From contig JBMFOH010000006.1 of assembly GCA_049969715.1 (NCBI GenBank), forward strand, positions 1 to 43,446: a DNA stretch of 43,446 nt, read 5' to 3'. How positions within the stretch are numbered: the first letter of the stretch is position 1; every line of letters begins with the position of its first letter. Of the stretch, positions 19,211 to 27,498 are shown one piece after another. The notes under the pieces were generated by a model, which searched no databases, had not been told where the DNA came from, and saw nothing but the letters and a program-made list of their open reading frames with translations. This stretch comes from JBMFOH01 sp049969715 [NCBI: bacterium] (GTDB taxonomy: Bacteria; DUMJ01). Position numbers and translations under genes: made by a program.

Positions 19211-20365
19211 ATGCCAGGGAAGGATTATTATGAGATCCTGGGAGTGCCGAGAGACGCCTCCCAGGATGATATAAAGAAGGCATATAGAAGATTAGCAAAG
19301 CAGTACCATCCTGATGTAAATAAGGATGACCCTCAGGCAAATGAAAAGTTTAAAGAGATAAATGAAGCCTATGAGGTGTTAGGTGACCCTCAAAAGAGGG
19401 CACAGTATGATAGGTTTGGTACTGTGGGAGAGTCTCCTTTTGGTAGCCAAGGTACAACTGATTTCGGAGGTTATGGGAGCTACTCTGATATATTTAATGA
19501 TATAGATTCTGAATTAAAAGACCTCTTTAATTCATTCTTTGGAGGGAGAAGTAGAACATCTACAAGGAACCCTGCTAGAGGAGCTGATATTAGTGCCTCT
19601 ATTGAGGTGACATTAGAGGATGTCCTTACTGGCGCAGAAAGAGAGCTCGAAGTAACCCGAAGAGAGGTCTGTGATGTATGCAATGGAAGTGGAATAGAGC
19701 CTGGAACTCAGGCAGAGAGATGTCCATACTGTAATGGTACAGGAGAGATTAGAAATGTTAGAAATACCCCATTTGGTCAGATGGTAACTGTAACCCCTTG
19801 TCCTTCTTGCAGGGGTACAGGAAGAATTATTACTCATCCTTGTCATCAGTGCAATGGGAGGGGGATCCTATTCAAGAAAAGAAGGGTATTAGTAAGGATT
19901 CCTCCAGGGGTAGAAGATGGAATGAGATTGAGGCTAAGAGGTGAAGGTGAGGCTGGAAGTTATGGTGGACCTCCAGGTGACCTCTTTGTATTTGTCAGGG
20001 TAAAGTCTCACCCGATATTTAGAAGGGTGGGGGCAGACCTATTGTATGAAACTACTATAGATATGTTTGATGCTGCATTGGGTACAGAGATAGAGGTTCC
20101 AACATTAGAGAAGGGTAGAGAGATAATAAATATTCCTCCAGGTGTTCAGTTTGGTTCTCAATTTAGGTTGAGAGGGAAGGGGCTTCCATATATAAATAAT
20201 GGAGGTAGGGGGGACCTTATTGTGAAGGTAAATATAGAGATTCCTAAGAAGCTTTCTGAAAGGGAAAGAGAACTTCTGGTAGAGATTGCCTCTTTGAGGG
20301 GAAAGAATATTCCTAAAAATGGAAAGTCTTTTTTTGAAAAGGTGAAGAATGCATTTGGAGGATGA
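19211..20365 (+). CDS. dnaJ: chaperone protein DnaJ (Hsp40, type I)
   Basis: The 384-residue co-chaperone of DnaK has an N-terminal J domain with HPD at 33-35, a Gly/Phe-rich segment, and four zinc-binding CxxCxGxG repeats ([32 protein letters not shown]). The C-terminal substrate-binding domains are complete. It starts 8 nt after dnaK and ends directly at the next start codon. Confidence 0.98.
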   Translation: MPGKDYYEILGVPRDASQDDIKKAYRRLAKQYHPDVNKDDPQANEKFKEINEAYEVLGDPQKRAQYDRFGTVGESPFGSQGTTDFGGYGSYSDIFNDIDSELKDLFNSFFGGRSRTSTRNPARGADISASIEVTLEDVLTGAERELEVTRREVCDVCNGSGIEPGTQAERCPYCNGTGEIRNVRNTPFGQMVTVTPCPSCRGTGRIITHPCHQCNGRGILFKKRRVLVRIPPGVEDGMRLRLRGEGEAGSYGGPPGDLFVFVRVKSHPIFRRVGADLLYETTIDMFDAALGTEIEVPTLEKGREIINIPPGVQFGSQFRLRGKGLPYINNGGRGDLIVKVNIEIPKKLSERERELLVEIASLRGKNIPKNGKSFFEKVKNAFGG

Positions 20366-21241
20366 TTGTCTAAGTTTTGGGTAGAGGTAAGTATCTCGTA
20401 TAATAAAAAGAGATTTCTTCATATCGATCTAGAAGATATTATCTCTAGTAAATTTTGGGAATCATATTCTTATGGTGTTGCTATAGATTCTTCTAGTAAC
20501 TATATAAGAATTACTGGATACTTTCCTGTGGATGCGCTCCTTTATACTAGGCTAGAAAGACTTTTTCTCTCTTTAGGAGAGTTTTTGCCCTTTGGGATAA
20601 AAGCTAGCTTTGCTATCTCTAAAGAGTCTGAGTGGCAGAAGTATGGAGATTTTGAACCATTTCAGGTAGGTAGATTCTTTATTATTCCGGATGAGAAATT
20701 TTCTATCGTTCCAGTTGGTGCTATCCCTATATTTATCAAACCTGGAATGGCTTTTGGTACAGGACTGCATCCTACTACGAGGATGTGTATAGAACTGCTA
20801 GAAGAGCTTCCATTAGATGGGAAAACTGGAATAGACGTTGGAACAGGAAGTGGGATACTTGCAATATGTATGCTAAAACTTGGGTGCAGCTATGTGATAG
20901 GCATAGACAATGATTTGGTAGCTATATCTGATGCTAGAGAGAATGCACTAAAGAGTGGAGTAAGAGATAGATTGGATTTAAGAGTAGGCGACCTCTTGAA
21001 TGATTATGAGGGAGAGAAGGTGGATATAATATCTGCCAATTTGCTCCCACAGCTTATGAATCCTATATTCTCTAGGATTAAATTTGTTCTTAACCACGGA
21101 GGGTATATTATAGTAAGCGGATTTTCTAGTGATGATTCTGAAGATATCATAAATATAGCTGGTTCTTTTGGCCTTAACCTTCAAGATTCCCTTTCAAAAG
21201 AAGGTTGGGCTACCCTCCTTCTAAGTTATGACTCTCCTTAG
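20366..21241 (+). CDS. prmA: ribosomal protein L11 methyltransferase PrmA
   Basis: PrmA trimethylates ribosomal protein L11 using SAM. The 291-residue protein has a divergent N-terminal substrate domain, then FGTGLHPTTRMCIELLE and the SAM-binding loop DVGTGSGILAI. The start TTG at 20366 follows the dnaJ stop without a gap, and GGAGG at the end of dnaJ serves as ribosome site 4 nt before it. This placement couples it to the heat-shock operon. Confidence 0.93.
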   Translation: MSKFWVEVSISYNKKRFLHIDLEDIISSKFWESYSYGVAIDSSSNYIRITGYFPVDALLYTRLERLFLSLGEFLPFGIKASFAISKESEWQKYGDFEPFQVGRFFIIPDEKFSIVPVGAIPIFIKPGMAFGTGLHPTTRMCIELLEELPLDGKTGIDVGTGSGILAICMLKLGCSYVIGIDNDLVAISDARENALKSGVRDRLDLRVGDLLNDYEGEKVDIISANLLPQLMNPIFSRIKFVLNHGGYIIVSGFSSDDSEDIINIAGSFGLNLQDSLSKEGWATLLLSYDSP

Positions 21242-21938
21242 ATTTTTTATCGAGGAAACACCACCTATCTTAGATATTAAGGATAGAGAAGTCTTAGCTC
21301 ATATATCAGCTCGGCGTTTTGCCCAAGGAGACGAGATTATTATCTGTAATAGAGAAGGAAAGACCTATAGGTATAAGATAACTAAAAGGAAGAAAGGTTC
21401 TGTAACAGTAGAAAGAGTAGAAGAGATAGATACCTTTAAACCCCAGAGAAGAATAGCCTATGCCCAGTCTATTTTGAAGCCGAGAAAACTTGATCTTATA
21501 ATAACCCTAGGAACTCAGCTAGGAGTAGAGGAATTTGTCTTTTTTATCTCTAAGAGGTCTTCAGTAACGGATATAGAGATTATTGAAAAAAGGATAGAAA
21601 GGTTAAGACATTTAGCTGTGACATCGGCAAGTATTTCTCTTGATAAGGTACCTGAGATAAAGGTATTAGAAAATCTCCTATCTGTTCTAAATATGTTTCC
21701 TCAATCTAAACCCTTTATGTTGTATGAGAATGCTATTGAGAGATTAGACTTAGGGTGGCTTGGTAAGAATAATATAAAGGATATCCTTCTTATTATTGGA
21801 CCTGAAGGTGGATTTGACGGAGAGGAGGTCCAAATGGTAAGAGAAAACGGGGGATTTATATTCTCTCTTGGTGAGAGGATCTTGACATCAGAAGCGGCAG
21901 GGTTAGTTGCCCTCTCTCTTATCCAGTTTGGTATCTAA
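21228..21938 (+). CDS. rsmE: 16S rRNA m3U1498 methyltransferase RsmE
   Basis: This SPOUT-class methyltransferase modifies U1498 of 16S rRNA. The 236-residue protein has an N-terminal PUA-like domain and the C-terminal trefoil-knot motif IIGPEGGFDGEEV followed by SLGERILTSEAAGLVAL. It overlaps the end of prmA by 14 nt and has no evident ribosome site of its own, so translation is probably coupled. Confidence 0.93.
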   Translation: MTLLRFFIEETPPILDIKDREVLAHISARRFAQGDEIIICNREGKTYRYKITKRKKGSVTVERVEEIDTFKPQRRIAYAQSILKPRKLDLIITLGTQLGVEEFVFFISKRSSVTDIEIIEKRIERLRHLAVTSASISLDKVPEIKVLENLLSVLNMFPQSKPFMLYENAIERLDLGWLGKNNIKDILLIIGPEGGFDGEEVQMVRENGGFIFSLGERILTSEAAGLVALSLIQFGI

Positions 21939-21941
21939 TAT

Positions 21942-23186
21942 ATGAAGTTTCGCATATATACATTTGGTTGTAAGACAAATCAATATGATTCAGAATCTTT
22001 AAGGAGGACATTTCTCCAATTTATGGAGGAGGCGATACCTAACGAAGCTCCAGAATTTATCATAGTAAATACATGTGCAGTTACTCATATAGCTGAAAGG
22101 AAGGCTCGAACTCTTATAAGACATCTCCTTAGAGTTTATCCACAATCTAAGTTTGTAGTTACTGGATGTTATGCAGAAAGAGACCCTGAGAGGATAAGAG
22201 AGATGGGAGATATCACTGTGATTGGAAACAGAGAAAAAGAAAAGATTCCTTCTCTCTTATTCCCTAATCTTACATTAAACTCTCCGGTAATAGATAAAAA
22301 GAATAAAAAGATAAGAGCCTTTGTGAAGATTCAGGATGGATGTGATGACTTCTGCTCCTATTGTATAGTGCCTTATGTGAGAGGAAGGGTTCGTTCTAGG
22401 TCTACTGAAGAGATTATAGAAGAGATTAAATCTTTGGTCGAATTAAACTATCCCGAGATAGTACTAACAGGTATACACATAGGAAGATTTGAGGATGATG
22501 GAAAAAGACTTCCTGATTTGGTAAGGCTTATAAATAAAGAGATCCCTAATATAAAGAGGATTAGGTTAAGCTCTCTAGAACCACAAGAGGTAGATGAAAG
22601 TATTATAGAACTTTTTAAGGATATTCCTAATTTATGTCCTCATATTCATTTAGTAGCTCAAAGTGGAAGCAATAAGGTATTAAAAGATATGAAGAGAAAA
22701 TATACAAGAGAGGAGTATCTCTCTCTGATAGAGAAATTTAGGTCTGTTCGGAAGGATATAGAGTTTACTACTGATATAATAGTAGGATTTCCTACAGAAG
22801 AAGAGAATGATTTTAGAAATACTGTGTCTCTGATAGAAGAGATTGGCTTTATTAAAGTCCATATATTCCCTTTTTCTCCTAGACCTGGGACAGAAGCCTT
22901 TAATCTTATGCCGATAGATAAAAAGATAATTAAAGAGAGGGAGGAACTACTTAAAGAGAAAAGTCTAGAGGTTGCTTATACTAAGTTAAAGAAATTTTTG
23001 CATACCCCTCAAAATATATTAGCAGAAGATTTTGATAATGGAATAGTTACCGGCTTTACTCCAACATATGTAAGGGTATATGCTAGGTCAGATCTAAGTA
23101 TAAGGGTAGGAACCATACTGCCTGTTGTTATAGATAGGGTAGAGAAATTAAAGGATAATGTGGTTTTATCTGGGTTTATAGCTTAA
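21942..23186 (+). CDS. mtaB: tRNA threonylcarbamoyladenosine methylthiotransferase MtaB
   Basis: This radical SAM enzyme converts t6A37 to ms2t6A37 in tRNA. The 414-residue protein has N-terminal cluster cysteines C10, C45 and C76, radical SAM cysteines C134, C138 and C141 in GCDDFCSYCIVPYVRGR, and a C-terminal TRAM domain. The GCKTN motif places it with MtaB rather than MiaB. It starts 3 nt after rsmE and ends the CIRCE operon; the trk promoter begins 9 nt later. Confidence 0.92.
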   Translation: MKFRIYTFGCKTNQYDSESLRRTFLQFMEEAIPNEAPEFIIVNTCAVTHIAERKARTLIRHLLRVYPQSKFVVTGCYAERDPERIREMGDITVIGNREKEKIPSLLFPNLTLNSPVIDKKNKKIRAFVKIQDGCDDFCSYCIVPYVRGRVRSRSTEEIIEEIKSLVELNYPEIVLTGIHIGRFEDDGKRLPDLVRLINKEIPNIKRIRLSSLEPQEVDESIIELFKDIPNLCPHIHLVAQSGSNKVLKDMKRKYTREEYLSLIEKFRSVRKDIEFTTDIIVGFPTEEENDFRNTVSLIEEIGFIKVHIFPFSPRPGTEAFNLMPIDKKIIKEREELLKEKSLEVAYTKLKKFLHTPQNILAEDFDNGIVTGFTPTYVRVYARSDLSIRVGTILPVVIDRVEKLKDNVVLSGFIA

Positions 23187-23195
23187 TATATCTAG

Positions 23196-23223
23196 TTGAC
23201 TTTATCCCTTTTAGTGGTATAAT
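23196..23223 (+). promoter_or_regulatory. promoter of the trk potassium uptake unit
   Basis: TTGACT (23196-23201), a 16-bp spacer and TATAAT (23218-23223). The predicted start near 23230 leaves a leader of only about 15 nt that contains the ribosome site AGGTGAT just before the trkA ATG at 23245. Confidence 0.8.
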
Positions 23224-23244
23224 TCCTTAGCTAGGTGATGATAT

Positions 23245-23904
23245 ATGAGTGATGGATATAAAAGGATAGCAGTAATAGGACTTGGAAGATTTGGTTTTTC
23301 TTTAGCTGTAAATCTACAGCGCTTAGGCTGTAATGTAATAGCTATTGATAGCAATATAAATGTGGTAGAGGATATAAAGGATAGTGTCTCTAATGCCTAT
23401 GTTTTAGATGCTACAGATGAAAGAGCATTAGAGGACGTAGGGATAAGAAATGTAGATGCAGCCTGTGTATCTATGGGAAAAGACCTCCAGGCAAGCGTCT
23501 TGACTGCACTTCTTCTAAGAGAGATGGGGGTAAAGTATATCATCTCTACAGCTATGAGTGAACTTCACAAAAAAATCCTAGAGAAAATAGGAGTAGACCT
23601 AGTTATTTCACCAGAAAAGGATATGGGGGCAAGGATTGCCTATAGATTAACACATCCTTCTATTATAGAAAGGATTGAAATCTCCCCTGAAGTAGATATG
23701 ATAGAGGTTGAACCTCCTCATTGGACAATAGGTAAGACACTCCAAGAATTGAACCTTCCCGAGAGCTTCGGGATAAGAATATTTGCTATAAAACGAGGGG
23801 AGAATATTATTACCGAATTAACAGGAAAGACAAAAATCTTTGCTGGTGATAAGGCCTATATATATGGAAGGTATAAGAATCTAGAGGATTTTGTGAGAAG
23901 CTGA
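23245..23904 (+). CDS. TrkA/KtrA-type potassium uptake regulatory subunit (first copy)
   Basis: The 219-residue cytosolic RCK protein gates the TrkH/KtrB channel in response to nucleotide. RCK_N is at about 5-120 with the Rossmann motif GLGRFGFSL, and a TrkA_C domain covers about 135-218. It begins the trk transcription unit, 3 nt before trkH. It differs clearly in sequence from the second copy at 25233-25913, so the two are old paralogues rather than a recent duplication. Confidence 0.9.
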   Translation: MSDGYKRIAVIGLGRFGFSLAVNLQRLGCNVIAIDSNINVVEDIKDSVSNAYVLDATDERALEDVGIRNVDAACVSMGKDLQASVLTALLLREMGVKYIISTAMSELHKKILEKIGVDLVISPEKDMGARIAYRLTHPSIIERIEISPEVDMIEVEPPHWTIGKTLQELNLPESFGIRIFAIKRGENIITELTGKTKIFAGDKAYIYGRYKNLEDFVRS

Positions 23905-23907
23905 TTT

Positions 23908-25236
23908 ATGAAAAGAGAGAATAATCCTTGGCGATTTATAGTATTAAGTTTTTTACTGATTATCCTTACAGGGGCATTTCTACTGTTCTTGCCATTTTCT
24001 TCACGTTCTAGAGAGTTTACTGATCCTCTTACAGCTCTATTTACAGCAACTTCTGCTACCTGTGTTACAGGGTTAGTAGTGGTTGATACAGGTACCTACT
24101 GGTCTCTTTTTGGTCAGATAGTTATTTTTCTTCTTATTCAGTTAGGTGGGATAAGCTATATGACTTTACTAAGTTTTCTGGCATTACTACTTAGAAGGCA
24201 GGTATTATTACATGAAAGGGTTATACTTCAGGAATCTTTAGGAAGTTGGTCTATAAGGGGGGTTATGAGACTGGCTAGGGTTGTATTTTATACAGTAATC
24301 TCTTTTGAATCGGTGGGGGCTATATTATTATTCTTTGTATTTATAAAGGACTATCCTCTTTTAACCGCATTAAAGTTTAGTATATTTCATAGTGTTTCTG
24401 CATTCTGTAATGCTGGATTTGATTTGTTGGGAAATTTTCAGAGTTTTGTTAGATATGTTGATAACCCTCTACTTGTTTTTACTGTTACTACTCTGATTAT
24501 ATTTGGTGGTATAGGATTTATAGTTATTTTTGATGTTAGGAATAATCTAAGATGGGGTAGATTATCGCTCCATTCTAGGATAGTTATAATAACTACAGCC
24601 ATACTAATCTTGGTAGGTACATTAGTAATAACCATTCTTGAGTGGAATAATCCAGGGACTCTTAAATCCCTCTCTCTAAGAGGGAAACTTCTGGGAGCTT
24701 ATTTCCAAAGTGTAACCCCAAGGACTGCAGGGTTTAATACAATCCCGATAGGAAAGATGCATCCTTCTACTTTACTCTTTACAATATTTCTTATGTTCAT
24801 TGGTGCATCCCCTGGTGGAACTGGAGGAGGAATAAAGACTGTTACATTTGTAGTATTACTTTCGGCTGTGAGAGCTACCATACTTGGATACGACAATGTC
24901 GAGATCTTTAAGCGTAGTTTATACTGGGATGCAGTAAGAAAAGCTTGGGCAGTTTTATTCCTATCTTTAAGCTTGATACTAACAAGTTGGTTTATATTAC
25001 TCTTAACTGAAAATGCTCCACCACTTAATATACTTTTTGAAATTGTATCTGGTTTTGGAACGGTAGGACTTTCTACAGGTATAACCCCATCTCTATCTAT
25101 AATAGGAAGGATAATAATAATTTTAAATATGTTTTTAGGTAGAGTTGGCACTGTAGTATTTGGATTTGCAGTTTTTTATTCTTTTAGAAGGAGATCGCAT
25201 ATAGAGTTACCTTACGGAGAGGTGAGTATAGGATGA
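23908..25236 (+). CDS. TrkH/KtrB potassium channel-like transporter
   Basis: The 442-residue membrane protein is the K+ (or Na+/K+) permeating subunit. All four pore-loop selectivity glycines are present: TGL (54-56), NAGF (168-171), TAGFNT (273-278) and TVGLSTG (385-391). The intramembrane gate loop is GASPGGTGGGIKT (299-311). Its length fits KtrB better than the longer enterobacterial TrkH. It is flanked on both sides by RCK regulatory subunits, and its stop overlaps the second one as ATGA. Confidence 0.92.
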   Translation: MKRENNPWRFIVLSFLLIILTGAFLLFLPFSSRSREFTDPLTALFTATSATCVTGLVVVDTGTYWSLFGQIVIFLLIQLGGISYMTLLSFLALLLRRQVLLHERVILQESLGSWSIRGVMRLARVVFYTVISFESVGAILLFFVFIKDYPLLTALKFSIFHSVSAFCNAGFDLLGNFQSFVRYVDNPLLVFTVTTLIIFGGIGFIVIFDVRNNLRWGRLSLHSRIVIITTAILILVGTLVITILEWNNPGTLKSLSLRGKLLGAYFQSVTPRTAGFNTIPIGKMHPSTLLFTIFLMFIGASPGGTGGGIKTVTFVVLLSAVRATILGYDNVEIFKRSLYWDAVRKAWAVLFLSLSLILTSWFILLLTENAPPLNILFEIVSGFGTVGLSTGITPSLSIIGRIIIILNMFLGRVGTVVFGFAVFYSFRRRSHIELPYGEVSIG

Positions 25237-25913
25237 AATTCCCTTGGCAGCGAAGTCCACATATCCCAACGCAGTATGCTGTAATAGGGATAGGAAGATT
25301 TGGAACTTCTGTAGTAGAGACTTTGGTAGAGTTAGGGTATGAGGTTCTGGCAATTGACCCAGAGGAGAAGAATATTGCTCGAGTAAAGGATATTTCTACC
25401 TATTCAATTGTTGTAGATGTGACAAACGAAAAGGACCTCAAAGATGCAGGAATTTCTAATGTAGATGTAGCAATAATATGCCTATCTGATATAGAGGCAA
25501 ATATTTTAGCCACGCTGATAGTAAAAGATCTAGGGGTAAGGTATGTTATCTCTAGAGGATTAAATGACCAACATACAGAGATATTGAGACTTATCGGTGC
25601 AGATCTAGTTGTAACTCCAGAGAAGGAGATGGGGAGAAGGATAGCTCAGAGGATAGTTACCCCTGGGATAATCGATCTTATAGATGCTATGCCAGAGGCT
25701 AGACTCATAGAGGTTTCTCCTATCCCTGAGATAGTTGGAAAGAAGATCAAAGACCTTACTCTTTCTCATAAAGGTATCCTAGTTTTAGGGATAAAGAGGA
25801 ACGGAGATATAATAGTTGTTCCTGAGCCTGAGGAGACAATTGGATCTGAGGATAAGATATACCTCTTTGGAACTGCTGATGCTGTTAGTCCATTTTATAG
25901 TTTTGTGGTATAA
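25233..25913 (+). CDS. TrkA/KtrA-type potassium uptake regulatory subunit (second copy)
   Basis: The 226-residue RCK protein has RCK_N (GIGRFGTSV, then AIDPEEKN) at about 15-130 and TrkA_C at about 145-226. ATGA overlap with trkH implies coupled translation and a shared complex. A promoter for the next genes is embedded in its last codons. Whether it forms mixed octameric rings with the first copy or replaces it under other conditions cannot be told from sequence. Confidence 0.9.
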   Translation: MKFPWQRSPHIPTQYAVIGIGRFGTSVVETLVELGYEVLAIDPEEKNIARVKDISTYSIVVDVTNEKDLKDAGISNVDVAIICLSDIEANILATLIVKDLGVRYVISRGLNDQHTEILRLIGADLVVTPEKEMGRRIAQRIVTPGIIDLIDAMPEARLIEVSPIPEIVGKKIKDLTLSHKGILVLGIKRNGDIIVVPEPEETIGSEDKIYLFGTADAVSPFYSFVV

Positions 25914-25914
25914 T
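25906..25914 (+). promoter_or_regulatory. extended -10 promoter of the ECF-coaX unit
   Basis: TGGTATAAT matches the TGn-TATAAT extended -10 and overlaps the stop codon of the second trkA. There is no good -35; TTAGTC at 25885-25890 is the nearest. The predicted start near 25921 would begin the transcript two bases before the first leader hairpin. Confidence 0.7.
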
Positions 25915-25920
25915 AAGGAA

Positions 25921-26005
25921 AAGGCTTGCACTGAATAAGGCAAGACCATTTTTATTACTATAAATTTCGTCCGGTACCTTATCGGACTGGAACGGAGGTG
26001 TTTTA
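25921..26005 (+). promoter_or_regulatory. structured leader, candidate translational riboswitch
   Basis: P1 pairs 25923-25929 with 25940-25947 (seven pairs with a single bulged A at 25945) around a 10-nt loop. P2 pairs GUCCG (25969-25973) with CGGAC (25983-25987) around the 9-nt loop GUACCUUAU. The P2 loop bases ACCUU (25976-25980) can pair with GAGGU (25995-25999) in the Shine-Dalgarno GGAGGUG. The same loop, CCUUAU (25977-25982), is perfectly complementary to AUAAGG (25935-25940), which spans the P1 loop and its closing base. The two pairings exclude each other. It lies before a vitamin-type ECF transporter gene and coaX, so pantothenate or a CoA-pathway metabolite is the obvious ligand guess. 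No known riboswitch class was recognised by eye. Confidence 0.6.
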
Positions 26006-26689
26006 ATGCATATATCTAATAAAGAGATTGCTTTAGGGGGATTGTTTGGAGGTATTATTCTTTTATTAGGGTTTACCTATCTTGGTTATATACCTTTACC
26101 TACTCCTGCTGGTGCAGCTACTATTATGCATATCCCAGTAATAATAGCAGGGCTTATACTAGGTCCAAGGTTTGGTGCTATCGCTGGTACTCTATTCGGA
26201 GTCTCTGCCGTCTATTATTTCTTAAGTATAGCTCCTCCCTGGGTTCTTTTCCCTGCTAGACCTTTTATAGGAGTAGTCCCTCCTATAGTCTACTATTCTA
26301 TGGTAAAACTCTTAGAGAGGAAAGATGAAAGGTCTGTCAGATGGTTTTCTCTTGTCGTGTCTATCATCCTTTTGGGTATTACCTTAAGACTAAGTTATAT
26401 CAAATTAGGATTTGGTTTTTGGTTCATCCTTCTTTTCTTTCTCCTTCTTTTAGTCATAATCTTCTGGATAAGGAGTTCAGACCCTAGGATAGTTTCCCTA
26501 GCTGTAGCTTCCTTCCTAGGAAGTCTTACTAATACTGTTGGTACTTTAGGGCTGGCTGTGGTTTTTAAGATATTTCCTCTTTCTGCAGCTTTCTCTGTAG
26601 CTATTCTTCAGGGTATACCAGAGGCTCTTTTAGCAGTAATAATCTGTACACCAATAGTGATTGCTATTAACAGAAGGGTTAAGATATGA
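26006..26689 (+). CDS. ECF transporter S component, probably pantothenate (PanT-like)
   Basis: The 227-residue membrane protein with about six helices resembles S components of energy-coupling-factor vitamin transporters. The stretch PLPTPAGAATIMHIPVIIAG followed by LGPRFGAIAGTLFGV fits the family that includes PanT. Substrate assignment rests on the next gene, which encodes pantothenate kinase and overlaps it by 4 nt (ATGA). The ECF energising module (two ATPases and EcfT) is not in this window and may be shared. GGAGGTG lies 5 nt before the ATG, inside the structured leader. Confidence 0.8.
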   Translation: MHISNKEIALGGLFGGIILLLGFTYLGYIPLPTPAGAATIMHIPVIIAGLILGPRFGAIAGTLFGVSAVYYFLSIAPPWVLFPARPFIGVVPPIVYYSMVKLLERKDERSVRWFSLVVSIILLGITLRLSYIKLGFGFWFILLFFLLLLVIIFWIRSSDPRIVSLAVASFLGSLTNTVGTLGLAVVFKIFPLSAAFSVAILQGIPEALLAVIICTPIVIAINRRVKI

Positions 26690-27450
26690 TCGTTGCAATT
26701 GATGTAGGGAATACAAATATAGATGTAGCTTTCTTCCAGGGTTATAAATTAGTGAGGCATTTTGAATTTTCTACAAATATATCTGCTACAAGTTATGAAT
26801 ATGCGATAAATCTTTCTTGGTTGCTGGAGAATAATCAGCTAAGTACAGAAGAGATTGAAGGAGTTGCTATAGCTTCGGTTGTTCCGCCAGTAACGTTAGA
26901 GTTGGAAAGAGCAGTGAGATATCTTTTTGGAGCAAAGCCATTTATAGTCGCTCCTGGGATAAAGACGGGTATCGTTATAGACGTTGAAAATCCTAAAGAG
27001 GTTGGTTCAGACCTTATATGTAATGCTGTTGCCCTTGTGGAGGATTATAAAACATCTGGGATAGTCGTGGATTTTGGTACAGCTATTACTGTCTTGGGGG
27101 TAAAGGATAGGAAGATGTTAGGAGTAGCTATAGCCCCTGGAATATGGACAGCTAGCTCAGCTCTGTGGGAAAGAGCGGCTCGACTATCTCAGGTAGACCT
27201 TTTTATTCCCCCTGAGAGTGTACTAGGCAAGAATACTGTAACTGCTATGCAATCTGGGATTATCTATGGGTTTTCTGGTTTAGTGGATAAGCTTATTTCT
27301 CTGGAGCTAGAGGAAATGAATATTAATCCATTCGTTATAGCTACTGGAGGATGGTCAGAAAGGATAGCTAAATACTGTAGGATGGTCAATATTGTTGATC
27401 CATACCTTACTCTTAAAGGTCTCTGTAGACTGTATGTAAAAAATGTATGA
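26686..27450 (+). CDS. coaX: type III pantothenate kinase CoaX
   Basis: CoaX carries out the first step of coenzyme A synthesis, ATP-dependent phosphorylation of pantothenate. The 254-residue acetate kinase-fold protein has the N-terminal phosphate loop DVGNTN (6-11) and the second one DFGTAIT (129-135). The usual GADR motif reads GSDL (107-110): the catalytic aspartate D109 is kept but the following arginine is leucine. Overlap with the ECF gene suggests pantothenate is taken up and trapped by phosphorylation in one unit. Confidence 0.92.
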   Translation: MIVAIDVGNTNIDVAFFQGYKLVRHFEFSTNISATSYEYAINLSWLLENNQLSTEEIEGVAIASVVPPVTLELERAVRYLFGAKPFIVAPGIKTGIVIDVENPKEVGSDLICNAVALVEDYKTSGIVVDFGTAITVLGVKDRKMLGVAIAPGIWTASSALWERAARLSQVDLFIPPESVLGKNTVTAMQSGIIYGFSGLVDKLISLELEEMNINPFVIATGGWSERIAKYCRMVNIVDPYLTLKGLCRLYVKNV

Positions 27451-27462
27451 AGCCCTGTCCCA

Positions 27463-27492
27463 TTGACTTAAACTAACTGTTTTCTTTATAAT
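27463..27492 (+). promoter_or_regulatory. promoter of the second MFS gene
   Basis: TTGACT (27463-27468), an 18-bp spacer and TATAAT (27487-27492). The GTG start codon at 27499 follows after 6 nt, at the expected transcription start, so a leaderless mRNA is predicted as for the first MFS gene. Confidence 0.75.
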
Positions 27493-27498
27493 AGGACA

